A stretch of 52,514 nucleotides of DNA from Patescibacteria group bacterium (GTDB lineage: Bacteria > Patescibacteriota > Minisyncoccia > Minisyncoccales > JAHCRE01), in NCBI GenBank assembly GCA_020148145.1, contig JAHCRE010000016.1, positions 228,827 through 281,340 of the forward strand, read 5' to 3'. Shown piece by piece: positions 36,239 through 43,578 of the stretch. The notes beneath the pieces were generated by a model. It did no database searches. It was not told the DNA's origin and was given only the letters and a program-made list of their open reading frames with translations. The first letter of the stretch is position 1. Each line of letters begins with the position of its first letter. A program made the translations under genes and the position numbers.

Positions 36239-36585
36239 GGGGGTGAAAGGAATCGACAGAAATTTAACTAAGGTAGGCAAGCCGAGTATTCTGAAAACTC
36301 GTTAAACTTTCAGAAAAAGAATAAACGCCAATTTATTCAGAAAACCTGCTTTAGTTTACGTTTAAAGCAGCGCTAACTTTAGCCATTCTCGATAACTAAA
36401 GTTGGTGTCATATTATTGAGATAGGTAGCTCTTTTTAGATCCGAAAAGGCTATTGAATCAAAAAGGGTCAAAGGTAGAGAGATTTTGCTCAATTTTAACT
36501 TTCTACTTTTCTTCAAATTGGGCTAAGCCTGTAGATCTATCTTTAGAAGAATTTCTGGATGCGAGTCCAATTCTCGCCACCTCCA
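36239..36585 (+). ncRNA. ssrA: tmRNA (SsrA RNA)
   Basis: About 347 nt. The 5' acceptor strand GGGGGTG (36239-36245) pairs with CACCTCC (36578-36584), including the usual G-U pair. The start GGGGGTGAAAGGAATCGACA and the T-arm GCGAG-TCCAATT-CTCGC are diagnostic. Pseudoknot-rich sequence fills the middle. The resume codon is probably GCC at 36327, after ATAAAC, giving tag A-N-L-F-R-K-P-A-L-V-Y-V and stop TAA (36363-36365). CCA is not encoded. Confidence 0.95.
36327..36365 (+). other. tmRNA tag reading frame
   Basis: GCC AAT TTA TTC AGA AAA CCT GCT TTA GTT TAC GTT TAA. The tag ends ALVYV instead of the common ALAA that ClpXP recognises. The position after ATAAAC matches other tmRNAs, but the resume codon is inferred. 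Confidence 0.65.
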
Positions 36586-36592
36586 CTAAGAA

Positions 36593-37114
36593 ATTTTTAA
36601 AAATATCCTCAGAAAACCATTAGTCAACAACAGAATAAGGGCTTCTCAGGTTAGGGTAATTGATGAAACCGGAAAGCAGTTGGGAGTTATGACTTTAAAA
36701 GAAGCGCTCCAGATAACCAGGGAGCGCAATTTAGATTTAATTCAGGTTACTAAGAGGATTGAACCACCAGTTTGTAAAATAATGGATTATGGCAAATATC
36801 TCTACTCGCTTCAAAAGAAAGAAAAACAAACCAAAGCGAAGAGAACCGGCCAAATCAAAGGAATAAGACTCTCTTTTAAAATCTCTTTACATGATATGGA
36901 GACTAGAGTTCATTTAGCAGAGAAATTCTTAAAAAAAGGAAATAAAGTTAGAGTAGAGATGAAATTAAGAGGAAGAGAAAAAGCCCTTCCAAATTTTGCT
37001 AAAGAAAAAATAGGTAAATTTCTTGAAATGTTAAGAGAATCAGTTCCGATAAAGATTGAGAGGGAATTAAAAAGAGCGCCAAGAGGCTTTACAATAATTA
37101 TTTCAAAAAAATGA
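36593..37114 (+). CDS. infC: Translation initiation factor IF-3, non-ATG start
   Basis: IF-3 binds the 30S subunit and checks initiator tRNA pairing. The body is clear: LGVMTLKEALQITRERNLDLIQV, PPVCKIMDYGKYLY and the C-terminal domain KISLHDMETRVHLAEKFLKKGNKVRVEMKLRGRE. The family's N-terminal block VNNRIRASQVRVIDETGKQ lies upstream of the first TTG (36680). Back to the in-frame stop at 36587 there is no ATG, GTG or TTG, so initiation must use ATT (36593), ATC (36605) or similar. Start codon AUU in E. coli infC mediates autoregulation. I give the ATT; ATC is equally possible. It begins 8 nt after tmRNA. Confidence 0.9.
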   Translation: MFKNILRKPLVNNRIRASQVRVIDETGKQLGVMTLKEALQITRERNLDLIQVTKRIEPPVCKIMDYGKYLYSLQKKEKQTKAKRTGQIKGIRLSFKISLHDMETRVHLAEKFLKKGNKVRVEMKLRGREKALPNFAKEKIGKFLEMLRESVPIKIERELKRAPRGFTIIISKK

Positions 37115-37296
37115 AAACAAGGAAATCTATCTTAAAAAGATTCAAAATTACCAGAACTGGAAAAATTTTAAGAAGGTCGACCGGCCTTGATCATTATCGA
37201 GCAAAGAAATCAGGAAAAAAAATAAGAAAAAGTCGAAAATGGATTAAACTTTCAAAGGCCGAAGCTAAAAAAATAAAAAAACTATTGTATGGTTAG
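37111..37296 (+). CDS. rpmI: 50S ribosomal protein L35
   Basis: 61 residues, very basic, with the L35 pattern KSILKRFKITRTGKILRRSTGLDHYRAKKS and a C-terminal KLLYG. It overlaps the infC stop by 4 nt (ATGA) and the rplT start by 8 nt, keeping the classical infC-rpmI-rplT order. In other bacteria L20 represses this operon; no leader structure for that is evident here, since tmRNA lies directly upstream. Confidence 0.96.
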   Translation: MKTRKSILKRFKITRTGKILRRSTGLDHYRAKKSGKKIRKSRKWIKLSKAEAKKIKKLLYG

Positions 37297-37636
37297 AGTG
37301 AAAAGAGGAAAAATTGCCCATAAAAGAAGAAAGCATTTATTGAAATATACGAAAGGTTTTCGTTGGGGAAGAAAGTCAAAATACCGAGCAGCAAAGGTAG
37401 CAATATATCATGCCTGGACACACGCTTATCAAGATAGAAAAAGAAAAAAGAGAGAAAGACGAGCGCTCTGGCAAATTCAAATTAATGCCGCCTGCCGCCA
37501 GCATGGCCTATCTTATAATAAATTTATCCATGGCCTAAAACAAAAAAAGGTCGAACTCGACCGAAAAATCTTAGCTGAATTGGGAAAAAATCATCCCAAA
37601 ATTTTTGAAAAAATTGTAGAAGAAGTTAAAAGTTAA
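37289..37636 (+). CDS. rplT: 50S ribosomal protein L20
   Basis: 115 residues, the normal length. Conserved: VKRGKIAHKRRKHLLKYTKGFRWGRKSKYRAAK, the long basic helix that enters 23S rRNA, then RRALWQIQINAACRQHGLSYNKFIHGL. It is an early assembly protein of the large subunit and a translational repressor of its operon in some bacteria. It starts within the end of rpmI (8-nt overlap) and ends at a terminator shared with the convergent ogt-like gene. Confidence 0.97.
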   Translation: MVRVKRGKIAHKRRKHLLKYTKGFRWGRKSKYRAAKVAIYHAWTHAYQDRKRKKRERRALWQIQINAACRQHGLSYNKFIHGLKQKKVELDRKILAELGKNHPKIFEKIVEEVKS

Positions 37637-37662
37637 TTTTAAAATTTTATATTAAAATTACA

Positions 37663-37938
37663 TCAAAGGGGTAAAATTTTACCCTTTTTTATTTTAATTC
37701 CTTCTCTTTTAAGTAAAATTATCTTTTTCCTTTTACCAAGATTATAGCCACCTACCTTTCCATTCGATTTTATTACTCGGTGGCAGGGAATTTTAAGATT
37801 TTTGTTTTTATTTAAAATGTTTCCGACCGCTCTCCAGGCCCTTGGCGAACCTGCTGTTTTAGCAACTTCGGCATAGGTCATAACTTTTCCTTTTGGAATC
37901 TTCTTAACAACTTTGAAAACTTTTTTCTCAAACCTCAT
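37663..37938 (-). CDS. MGMT/Ogt-type DNA-binding domain protein
   Basis: 91 residues corresponding to the C-terminal domain of O6-alkylguanine-DNA alkyltransferases. Helix-turn-helix with the arginine finger (VAKTAGSPRAWRAVGNILNKN) and the acceptor motif IPCHRVIKSNGKVGGY, so the reactive cysteine is kept, unlike alkyltransferase-like proteins, which have Trp there. It lacks the N-terminal ribonuclease-H-like domain. It probably repairs or flags alkylated guanine. The start overlaps the stop of the PP-loop gene by 4 nt, giving an operon with the Nudix and polX genes: a repair cluster. Confidence 0.9.
   Translation of the reverse strand: MRFEKKVFKVVKKIPKGKVMTYAEVAKTAGSPRAWRAVGNILNKNKNLKIPCHRVIKSNGKVGGYNLGKRKKIILLKREGIKIKKGKILPL
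37665..37690. terminator. Bidirectional terminator between rplT and the ogt-like gene
   Basis: AAAGGG-TAAAA/TTTTA-CCCTTT stem with one bulged G, then TTTTTT on plus and U-rich sequence on minus. It overlaps the last codons of the minus gene. Confidence 0.75.
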
Positions 37939-38912
37939 TTTACCTCAATTATTATTTCCTCGGGTATCTTTTTGGAATAATTTAATAAAAGCTCAGTGGC
38001 CCTAATAATTATTTCTTTTTTTATTTTAGGGGCCCGCCGAAGGCGGGAGGGTGGTGGGTGGGTTGGAGTCCCAAAGTCTCTAATCAAAACTGTTGGCCCT
38101 GGAAAATTTTCAGGTTCTAATATTAAATCTCCTCTTTTCTCAGATTTTCTTAATTCTTTATTTTCTTTTTCATTTCTTCCTACTAAAATTAAAAATTTAT
38201 TTTCTCCGCCTTCGGCAAGGCTTCGGCGGACGAGCCAAAAAACCCTTCCTTTTCTCAAAATCTGGGCATCATTTCCATCAAAATCTGGAAATTCTTTAAA
38301 AAGAATTTTTAATCTTTTTGAATATTGTGGGTCTGTTAAAATACAACCCCCAGCCGGACTAGGGAATTTTTTAATTTTAAATTTTTTGGCTAATTTAATT
38401 TGAGGTTTTCTTGATTTTCCTCGAATTGAAAATAACTTTTCTCTATTTACAAAATCTTTTTTTTCATAAATTGTTTCTGGCAATAATTTAGTAGAAAGTG
38501 GTCTTAAAATTTGATTTATGAGATTGGCCTCTTTTTCAATTAATTTAAATGTGCTTTTATTTTGGGAAAAAGGTCTTTCCCCTAAAACTTCACCAGTTGC
38601 CAAAATATCAAATTTCCCTTTTTTCATTATTTTTTTTGCTTCTTTAATCATTAATAAATGACAATCAATACAGGGATTAAAGCCTTTTCCATAACCGAAG
38701 CCGGGATTTTTTAAAATTTTCAAATGCTCTTTACTGAAATCGATAATTTTTAATTTCAATTTTAATTTTTTAGCCGATTTTTTAGCTAAACTACAATCAA
38801 AAAAATAACTTCTAAAACAAATTGGGGTAACTTTAATTTTCTGCTCCAATAAAATTTTTGCAGCTAAAATAGAATCCAATCCTCCAGAAAAAAGCAAAAG
38901 GCATTTTTTCAT
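37935..38912 (-). CDS. PP-loop ATPase, tRNA thiolation-like (ThiI/MnmA-related)
   Basis: 325 residues. An ATP-pyrophosphatase loop opens the protein (LLFSGGLDSILAAKIL), followed by NPCIDCHLLMIKEA (CxxC) and a conserved PSPAGGCILTDPQYS block. This architecture is shared with proteins annotated as tRNA 4-thiouridine or 2-thiouridine synthase-like, lacking THUMP and rhodanese domains. The exact modification is not certain. Two palindromic elements (38029-38071, 38205-38230) encode THPPPSRLRRAP and VRRSLAEGGEN in the C-terminal part, which is otherwise poorly conserved. It overlaps genes on both sides by 4 nt. Confidence 0.78.
   Translation of the reverse strand: MKKCLLLFSGGLDSILAAKILLEQKIKVTPICFRSYFFDCSLAKKSAKKLKLKLKIIDFSKEHLKILKNPGFGYGKGFNPCIDCHLLMIKEAKKIMKKGKFDILATGEVLGERPFSQNKSTFKLIEKEANLINQILRPLSTKLLPETIYEKKDFVNREKLFSIRGKSRKPQIKLAKKFKIKKFPSPAGGCILTDPQYSKRLKILFKEFPDFDGNDAQILRKGRVFWLVRRSLAEGGENKFLILVGRNEKENKELRKSEKRGDLILEPENFPGPTVLIRDFGTPTHPPPSRLRRAPKIKKEIIIRATELLLNYSKKIPEEIIIEVK
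38029..38071 (-). repeat. GC-rich dispersed element, GACTACAACCC family, copy 3 (in PP-loop gene)
   Basis: Read on minus: GACTCCAACCCACCCACC, then CCCGCC-TTC-GGCGGG hairpin and GCCCC. It is nearly identical to the copy at 45143-45190 but lies in coding sequence. Confidence 0.75.
38205..38230. repeat. Second palindrome in the PP-loop gene
   Basis: TCCGCC/GGCGGA arms with a CTTCGG-type centre. It encodes LAEGGEN. Confidence 0.6.
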
Positions 38913-39322
38913 AAATTTTTTAAAAAATTATTTGCTTTTTCTAAAACTTCTTTTGCATTTTTAAAAGTAAGCTGCTCTAAAGCTTCCTCATAAGGTAGCC
39001 ACTTGTATCCAATATGCTCAAAAGATGTTCTAACCTCTTTTGTTTTTGTTTCTGCTAAATAAAATGTAACAATCTTAAAAATTGTTTTGTCTTTTAATTT
39101 AAAAAAATATTTTATATTTTCTTTAAATCCAGGAGTAAATTCGATATCTTCAATTCCAGTTTCTTCTTTAATCTCACGCCTAGCTGTATCTTGGGGTTTT
39201 TCATCTCTGTTAATAACCCCTTTGGGGAAACTCCACCCAGCTTGAGATTCTAATAAAAGATAATAGGTTTTATTTCTTTCTTGGCGGAAAATTACTGCTC
39301 CGGCTGATTTCTCAAATGGCAT
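38909..39322 (-). CDS. Nudix hydrolase, Ap4A-hydrolase-like
   Basis: 137 residues. The Nudix box GVINRDEKPQDTARREIKEETGIED follows WSFPKG, the pattern of asymmetrical diadenosine-tetraphosphate hydrolases. The N-terminal AGAVIFRQERNKTYYLLLESQAG and the Tyr-rich KYFFKLKDKTIFKIVTFYLAE agree. The likely role is cleaving Ap4A or similar signalling or damaged nucleotides. It overlaps the PP-loop gene by 4 nt and follows polX by 3 nt. No divergence in key Glu residues. Confidence 0.88.
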   Translation of the reverse strand: MPFEKSAGAVIFRQERNKTYYLLLESQAGWSFPKGVINRDEKPQDTARREIKEETGIEDIEFTPGFKENIKYFFKLKDKTIFKIVTFYLAETKTKEVRTSFEHIGYKWLPYEEALEQLTFKNAKEVLEKANNFLKNL

Positions 39323-39325
39323 AAT

Positions 39326-41080
39326 TTACTTAAAAAATTTTAATAACCTCTTGAGAGAATGCGTATTGATTATATCTTTTTTCTCGGCCCAACCCCTCCG
39401 CGCTTGAGCAATTCCAAATTCAATAAATCTCAGTTGGTCTTTGCGATGGGAATCTGTATTAATTGCCATTTTTACTCCAGCTCCCTTTGCCCTCCTGATA
39501 TTTTGATCATTTAAATCTAATCTTTCAGGATAAGAATTAATTTCTAAAATCACTTGGAATTCTTTTGCCGCTCTTAAAATTCTGTCAAAATCAATTTGAT
39601 ATTCATCCCTTCTTTTCAAAATTCTTCCTGTTGGGTGAGAAATAATTTTAATATAAGGATTTTTCATTGCTTTAATTATTCTTTGGGTCATTTTTTCTTT
39701 TGGCATTTTAAAACTAGAATGAATCCCAGCAATGGCATAATCTAATTTTTTCAGAGCCTCGTCATTTATATCAATTGAGCCATCGTTTAAAATATTAGTT
39801 TCTGCTCCTTGTAAAAGTCTAAATTTTATTTTTTTTCTTTTAAATTTTTCATTTAATTTATCTATTTCTTTTCTTTGTAAAACCAATTGCTTTTCATTTA
39901 ACCCATGCTCGATTCTTAAAAATTTTGTATGATCAGAAATCCCTAAATATTCATATCCCATTTTAATTGCCGCTTGAGCCATTTCTTCGATTGTGTTTAC
40001 TCCCCCATTCCACTTTGAATGACAATGTAAATCACCTTTAATGTCATTGTAATCAATCAATTTTGGCAATTTTTTAACAAGGGCAACCTCAATCTCTCCT
40101 TGGTTTTCTCTCAATTCAGGTGGAACCCATTGCATCCCAAGAGTTTTGTAAATTTCTTTTTCAGTTTTTCCAGCAATCATTCTTGAGCCCTTAAATAAGC
40201 CATATTCTGAAAGTTTTAACCCTTTATTAATAGCAATTTTTCTTAAATTAATATTATGCTCTTTTGAGCCAGTAAAATATTGTAAGGCTGAACCATATGA
40301 TTTTTTTGGTAAAACTCTCAAATCCATATCAAAGCCCTGATTCATTCTAACTGAAGACTTAGTTGTTCCCTTTCCCCAGATTTTTACAACTCCGGGTAAA
40401 GAAACAAAAAAATCCATTATTTTATCCGCCGAAGCTTTAGCGGAGGCAGACTTTTTGGATTCTTTGCTAATAACTAAAAAGTCAACATCCCCAATCGTTT
40501 CTTTCATTCTTCTGACCGAGCCGGCTACATTAATTTTCTTAACTTCTTTTAAGCCTTTTAATTTTTGATAAACTTCTTTTACTACCGGTATTATCTCTCC
40601 CAATAGAAATCTCCCCCTTGATCTTTTAAAAAATTTGATTCCCTCTAAAATATTTTTTTCGGTTTTCTCTCCAAAACCAAAAAGGGGGGCAATCTTTCCA
40701 CCCTTAGCTTTTTTTTCTAAATCTTTTAAGGTTTTAATTCTCAGCTTCTCATAAAGAACTTTTGCTTTCCTTGGCCCCATTCCTTCAATAGAAATTATTT
40801 CACTTAAATCAATTGGAATTTTCTTTTTGAATTTTTCGTAATATTTAATTTTTCCGGTCTTTAAGTATTCTTCAATTTTCAAAGCAATGCTTACTCCTAT
40901 TCCTGGAATTTTTTTAAGAGCCTTAATTCCTCCTTTTTTATAAATTTCCCCAACATCTTCTTCTAAAGTTTCCAAGGCAATGGCTGCCTTCTGATAGGCA
41001 TAAGGTTTAAAAGATATCCTTTCCATTTCAAGATAATCAGCAATTTCATAAAAGATTTTTGCAATTTCCCTATTTTTCAT
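39326..41080 (-). CDS. polX: PolX: family X DNA polymerase with PHP exonuclease domain
   Basis: About 584 residues from MKNREIAKIFYEIADYLEM at 41080; a longer frame to 41140 would overlap the MFS gene. Helix-hairpin-helix 8-kDa domain (KIPGIGVSIALKIEEYL), palm with GSVRRMKETIGDVDFLV (Asp pair) and FDMDLRVL (third Asp), and a C-terminal PHP phosphoesterase (GDLHCHSKWNGG, GISDHTK, EINSYP, NTDSH). It fills short gaps in base-excision repair with 3'-5' editing. An in-frame palindrome (40425-40450) inserts SASAKASADK in the palm. It is 4 nt after the MFS-like gene. Confidence 0.95.
   Translation of the reverse strand: MKNREIAKIFYEIADYLEMERISFKPYAYQKAAIALETLEEDVGEIYKKGGIKALKKIPGIGVSIALKIEEYLKTGKIKYYEKFKKKIPIDLSEIISIEGMGPRKAKVLYEKLRIKTLKDLEKKAKGGKIAPLFGFGEKTEKNILEGIKFFKRSRGRFLLGEIIPVVKEVYQKLKGLKEVKKINVAGSVRRMKETIGDVDFLVISKESKKSASAKASADKIMDFFVSLPGVVKIWGKGTTKSSVRMNQGFDMDLRVLPKKSYGSALQYFTGSKEHNINLRKIAINKGLKLSEYGLFKGSRMIAGKTEKEIYKTLGMQWVPPELRENQGEIEVALVKKLPKLIDYNDIKGDLHCHSKWNGGVNTIEEMAQAAIKMGYEYLGISDHTKFLRIEHGLNEKQLVLQRKEIDKLNEKFKRKKIKFRLLQGAETNILNDGSIDINDEALKKLDYAIAGIHSSFKMPKEKMTQRIIKAMKNPYIKIISHPTGRILKRRDEYQIDFDRILRAAKEFQVILEINSYPERLDLNDQNIRRAKGAGVKMAINTDSHRKDQLRFIEFGIAQARRGWAEKKDIINTHSLKRLLKFFK
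40425..40450. repeat. Palindromic element in polX
   Basis: TCCGC/GCGGA arms around CGAAGCTTTA, then GGCAGA. It encodes SASAKASADK and shares the GAAGCTTTAGCG core with 48160-48187 and 51423-51450. Confidence 0.7.
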
Positions 41081-41084
41081 AAAA

Positions 41085-41723
41085 TTAGAATGGCGTTCTA
41101 AATGGAGGGAACCGGGGGAAAAGGTGATCTCTAGGAGCAATTTCTTTGTGAATCAACAGAAGAAGGCCGGCTGAAATTATTGTGAAAATTCCCACTAAAA
41201 TAAAAATAACCTTGAAACCGAAAACAGCAACAAAAATTCCGCCAATAGCTCCGGCAATTCCAGCACCAAATCCTAAAAAAGTACTATCAAGTCCCCATTC
41301 AAAAGCTTCTTTTCCTTTATCAATATGTCTCGTAAAAATAGCTGACCAGGAAGGAATAACCATTGCCATACCAATAGCATGTATGATTTGGAAACCATAA
41401 ATGTGCAGGGGCTGAGAAGCAATTAGGTATCCAAACGGAGCGAGCCCAGCCAAAAATGTCCCTAAAACCATAGACCAGAAATCATCTTTCTCCCCGTGAT
41501 TTTTATCAAGGTATCTACCAATCGGGATTTGAAGACTAGATTTTACAATCCAATAAATCAGTGAAGCAAAACCAGCTATTTTAGCACCTTCGACAGCGTT
41601 TCCAGCCGCAATTTTCTGAACAATAAATATGGCAAAAATAGGCCCAAGCAAGCCCCAGGCGCTATTCAAGGCAAGATCACTGGCTATTAAAATTTTTATA
41701 ACTTTGTTAACAGGTTTAGACAT
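41085..41723 (-). CDS. Half-length MFS-like membrane protein
   Basis: 212 residues with about six membrane helices, half of a typical 12-helix major facilitator. It shows GPIFAIFIV, then the loop IGRYLDKNHGEKDD (matching the G-RxxDRxG loop between helices 2 and 3 of MFS) and paired glycines in FGAGIAGAIGGIFVAVFG. The second half does not follow; polX begins 4 nt later. It may act as a dimer of half-transporters or be a degraded carrier. The end of the frame (residues 195-212) is hydrophilic and rich in Pro/Arg. Substrate unknown. Confidence 0.75.
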   Translation of the reverse strand: MSKPVNKVIKILIASDLALNSAWGLLGPIFAIFIVQKIAAGNAVEGAKIAGFASLIYWIVKSSLQIPIGRYLDKNHGEKDDFWSMVLGTFLAGLAPFGYLIASQPLHIYGFQIIHAIGMAMVIPSWSAIFTRHIDKGKEAFEWGLDSTFLGFGAGIAGAIGGIFVAVFGFKVIFILVGIFTIISAGLLLLIHKEIAPRDHLFPRFPPFRTPF

Positions 41724-41734
41724 AAATTATTCCT

Positions 41735-42142
41735 CTATTGAGCAGATATACATTTCACAATAATTTCTCTATTTCTTGGTCTATTATCAAAATCTAAAAA
41801 AACAATCTGCTGCCAGGTTCCTAAAGCTAATTTTCCTCCTTCAACCGGAACTGCTAAAAATGGTTTTAATAAAGCCGATCTAATATGAGCGTAAGCATTG
41901 CAATCTCCCCATTTTTTACAATGCTCATAACTATCTTTCATCGGAGCTATTCTTTCTAAAACTTTTTTTAAATCTTTGATTAAACCACTTTCATATTCAA
42001 TCGTTGTTAAACCACAAGTCGAACCAGGACAAGAAATCAGACAAGCCCCATCTTTTACCTTAGACTTTTCCAGAATTTCAGAAACCTGGTCAGTAATATC
42101 AATAATATCATTAAATCCTTTTGTGCTAATTGAAAATCTCAT
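41735..42142 (-). CDS. yjbQ: YjbQ family protein (UPF0047, secondary thiamine-phosphate synthase-like)
   Basis: 135 residues, the full family length. Conserved: GLTTIEYESGLIKDL (usually a GH-type acid motif), NAYAHIRSALL with the invariant His, and GTWQQIVFLDFDNRPRNREIIV near the end. Members have weak thiamine-phosphate synthase activity, but the physiological function is not settled. It is 11 nt upstream of the MFS-like gene on the same strand. Another common position, ENxDP-V in relatives, is not evident here. Confidence 0.88.
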   Translation of the reverse strand: MRFSISTKGFNDIIDITDQVSEILEKSKVKDGACLISCPGSTCGLTTIEYESGLIKDLKKVLERIAPMKDSYEHCKKWGDCNAYAHIRSALLKPFLAVPVEGGKLALGTWQQIVFLDFDNRPRNREIIVKCISAQ

Positions 42143-42213
42143 ATTGGTTAATTATACTAAACCCTTGTTTAATCTCAAATTTCAGCAAATCGGTAAAGTG
42201 GTATCTATAATAT

Positions 42214-42276
42214 AAAAAGCCCGAGACTACAATCCACCCACCTCTTTCCCGTAGGTGGATCCCTAAACTCTCGGGT
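42214..42276 (-). terminator. Terminator with GC-rich element in its loop (GACTACAACCC family, copy 4)
   Basis: Outer stem CCCGAGA/TCTCGGG (42220-42226 with 42269-42275), followed on minus by CTTTTTAT. The loop contains GACTACAATCCACCC and a CCACCT/AGGTGG stem. It ends the Cys-rich gene at 42339. Confidence 0.75.
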
Positions 42277-42338
42277 AGTAGATCTGGGGGCTGGAGGATA
42301 TTAGAATCTCTCTTTAGTAGAATCTTTCTTTAATTTAA

Positions 42339-42599
42339 TTACTGTGTAGGAATATAAGGCGCGCAAGCTGGCACTTGGCTAAGGGCGGTTAACGCATCTT
42401 GGCATGCTTGAGCTACAGCCGTGCACTCATCTAATCCAGCCTTATACTGATCTAATCCCGCTCCGCACTCTTTCAATTTAGCTCCTAAATCTGTTGCTGT
42501 TGCCTTGCATTCCATTGCACCAGAGTATAAATTATAAGTGAAAACTGCCAAAATAATCAATACCAGAATTAAAATAACTATTACAATATCTTTTGCCAC
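42339..42599 (-). CDS. Small membrane-anchored Cys-rich protein
   Basis: 86 residues. An N-terminal hydrophobic helix (IVIVILILVLIILAVFTYNLY) is followed by an external segment with five cysteines (ECKATA, KECGAG, DECTA, QACQDA, PACAPY) in a roughly regular spacing of 8-14, suggesting disulfides outside the membrane. The start is GTG. The signal could be a cleaved or an uncleaved anchor; no lipobox is evident. I do not recognise a family. It is a single-gene unit with its own terminator. Confidence 0.65.
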   Translation of the reverse strand: MAKDIVIVILILVLIILAVFTYNLYSGAMECKATATDLGAKLKECGAGLDQYKAGLDECTAVAQACQDALTALSQVPACAPYIPTQ

Positions 42600-42681
42600 C
42601 GTTTTTAATTTCTTTTTTAATATTAAAAAAACTTTATCGATCTTTAATATTTATTTTAACTTATTTACCGCTAAAACAAAA

Positions 42682-42702
42682 CCCCGAGAAAAACCCTCGG
42701 GG
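42682..42702 (-). terminator. Terminator of the PAS gene (CCCGAG-GTTTTT-CTCGGG type)
   Basis: Perfect 7-bp stem CCCCGAG/CTCGGGG. On minus it is followed by TTTTGTTTT. The same sequence type recurs at 43448, 45665 and 47630. Confidence 0.85.
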
Positions 42703-42757
42703 CGGCGTGGATGATATTACCTGTCCTCCGTAATCTTAATGAAGGAAGAGAACCTAT

Positions 42758-43339
42758 TTAGCCTTTCTCTGATTTTTTTTCTAGTTCCTCAATCTTCTTT
42801 TTTAATTCAATCATCTTCAGTTCCCTCCCCACCGCTAATTTATGAAATCTTTCAAGTTCTTCGTTTTTCTTTCTTAATTCTTCTTCGACCCTCTTGCGCT
42901 CGGTGATGTCACGGGCACTTCCTAAAACTAAAATTCGGCCCTTAAATCTTACTATATTTCCAGTGACCTCTGTTAGAACTCGACTGCCGTCTTTCCTAAT
43001 TAGTTCTATCTCCTCAGCTCCCACAGATTTACCCAAGGCATGTTGAACTAAACGCTTAGCTACTTTCGGGATCTGATCCTTAGGTAGAATTTTTGCCCTC
43101 AACATATTCTTTCCAATTAATTCTTCCTTTTTGTAGCCAATTATTTTTTCTGCGGCTTTATTACTGTCAATAAAGTTTCCCTTTAGATCGTTCAGAAAAT
43201 AGCCGTCTGGTGCGTTTTCAAATAATATCTTAAGTAGCTCCTGTGATTCCTTGAGCTTTTTCTCTATATCTTTTTGTTTGGCAAGTTGTTCTTCAAGTTC
43301 TTTTATCTTTTTATTTAATTGATCTATTTTTTTATCCAT
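42758..43339 (-). CDS. PAS-domain protein flanked by coiled coils
   Basis: 193 residues. A coiled coil (1-38, Lys/Glu heptads) leads to a PAS domain (about 40-150: LFENAPDGYFLNDLKGNFIDSNKAAEKIIGYKKEELIGKN and LGSARDITERKRVEEEL, the PAC end), then a second coiled coil (152-193). No kinase, cyclase or other output domain is present, so it probably acts as a stand-alone sensor that changes dimer state or binds a partner. No two-component genes are nearby. A ligand (heme, flavin) cannot be told from sequence alone. Confidence 0.88.
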   Translation of the reverse strand: MDKKIDQLNKKIKELEEQLAKQKDIEKKLKESQELLKILFENAPDGYFLNDLKGNFIDSNKAAEKIIGYKKEELIGKNMLRAKILPKDQIPKVAKRLVQHALGKSVGAEEIELIRKDGSRVLTEVTGNIVRFKGRILVLGSARDITERKRVEEELRKKNEELERFHKLAVGRELKMIELKKKIEELEKKSEKG

Positions 43340-43447
43340 AAGAATATTTTTCTAAATATTTAGATATTTGATATTAGAATTCTAAAAACTAAAGATGATT
43401 AGATGAAGCCTTTATTTAATTATACTCCATAATTGCGAAATAAAAAA

Positions 43448-43466
43448 CCCGAGAAAAACTCTCAGG
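43448..43466 (-). terminator. Terminator of 43579-44322
   Basis: CCTGAGA-GTTTT-TCTCGGG on minus with one G-U pair, followed by TTTTTTATTT. Confidence 0.85.
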
Positions 43467-43578
43467 CGGGAATAACTCGCCCTAGTGGATAATGTTAGAG
43501 CTAGTTTAATAGAATTACTTACTCCAGAAATCAAAAATCAAAAAGGATTTAGTTGAAAATTTCATAAAATTAACCTTC

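Noticed and set aside
37996-38403. Plus-strand frames opposite the PP-loop gene
   Set aside because: Antisense to a conserved protein, made open by the GC-rich elements there.
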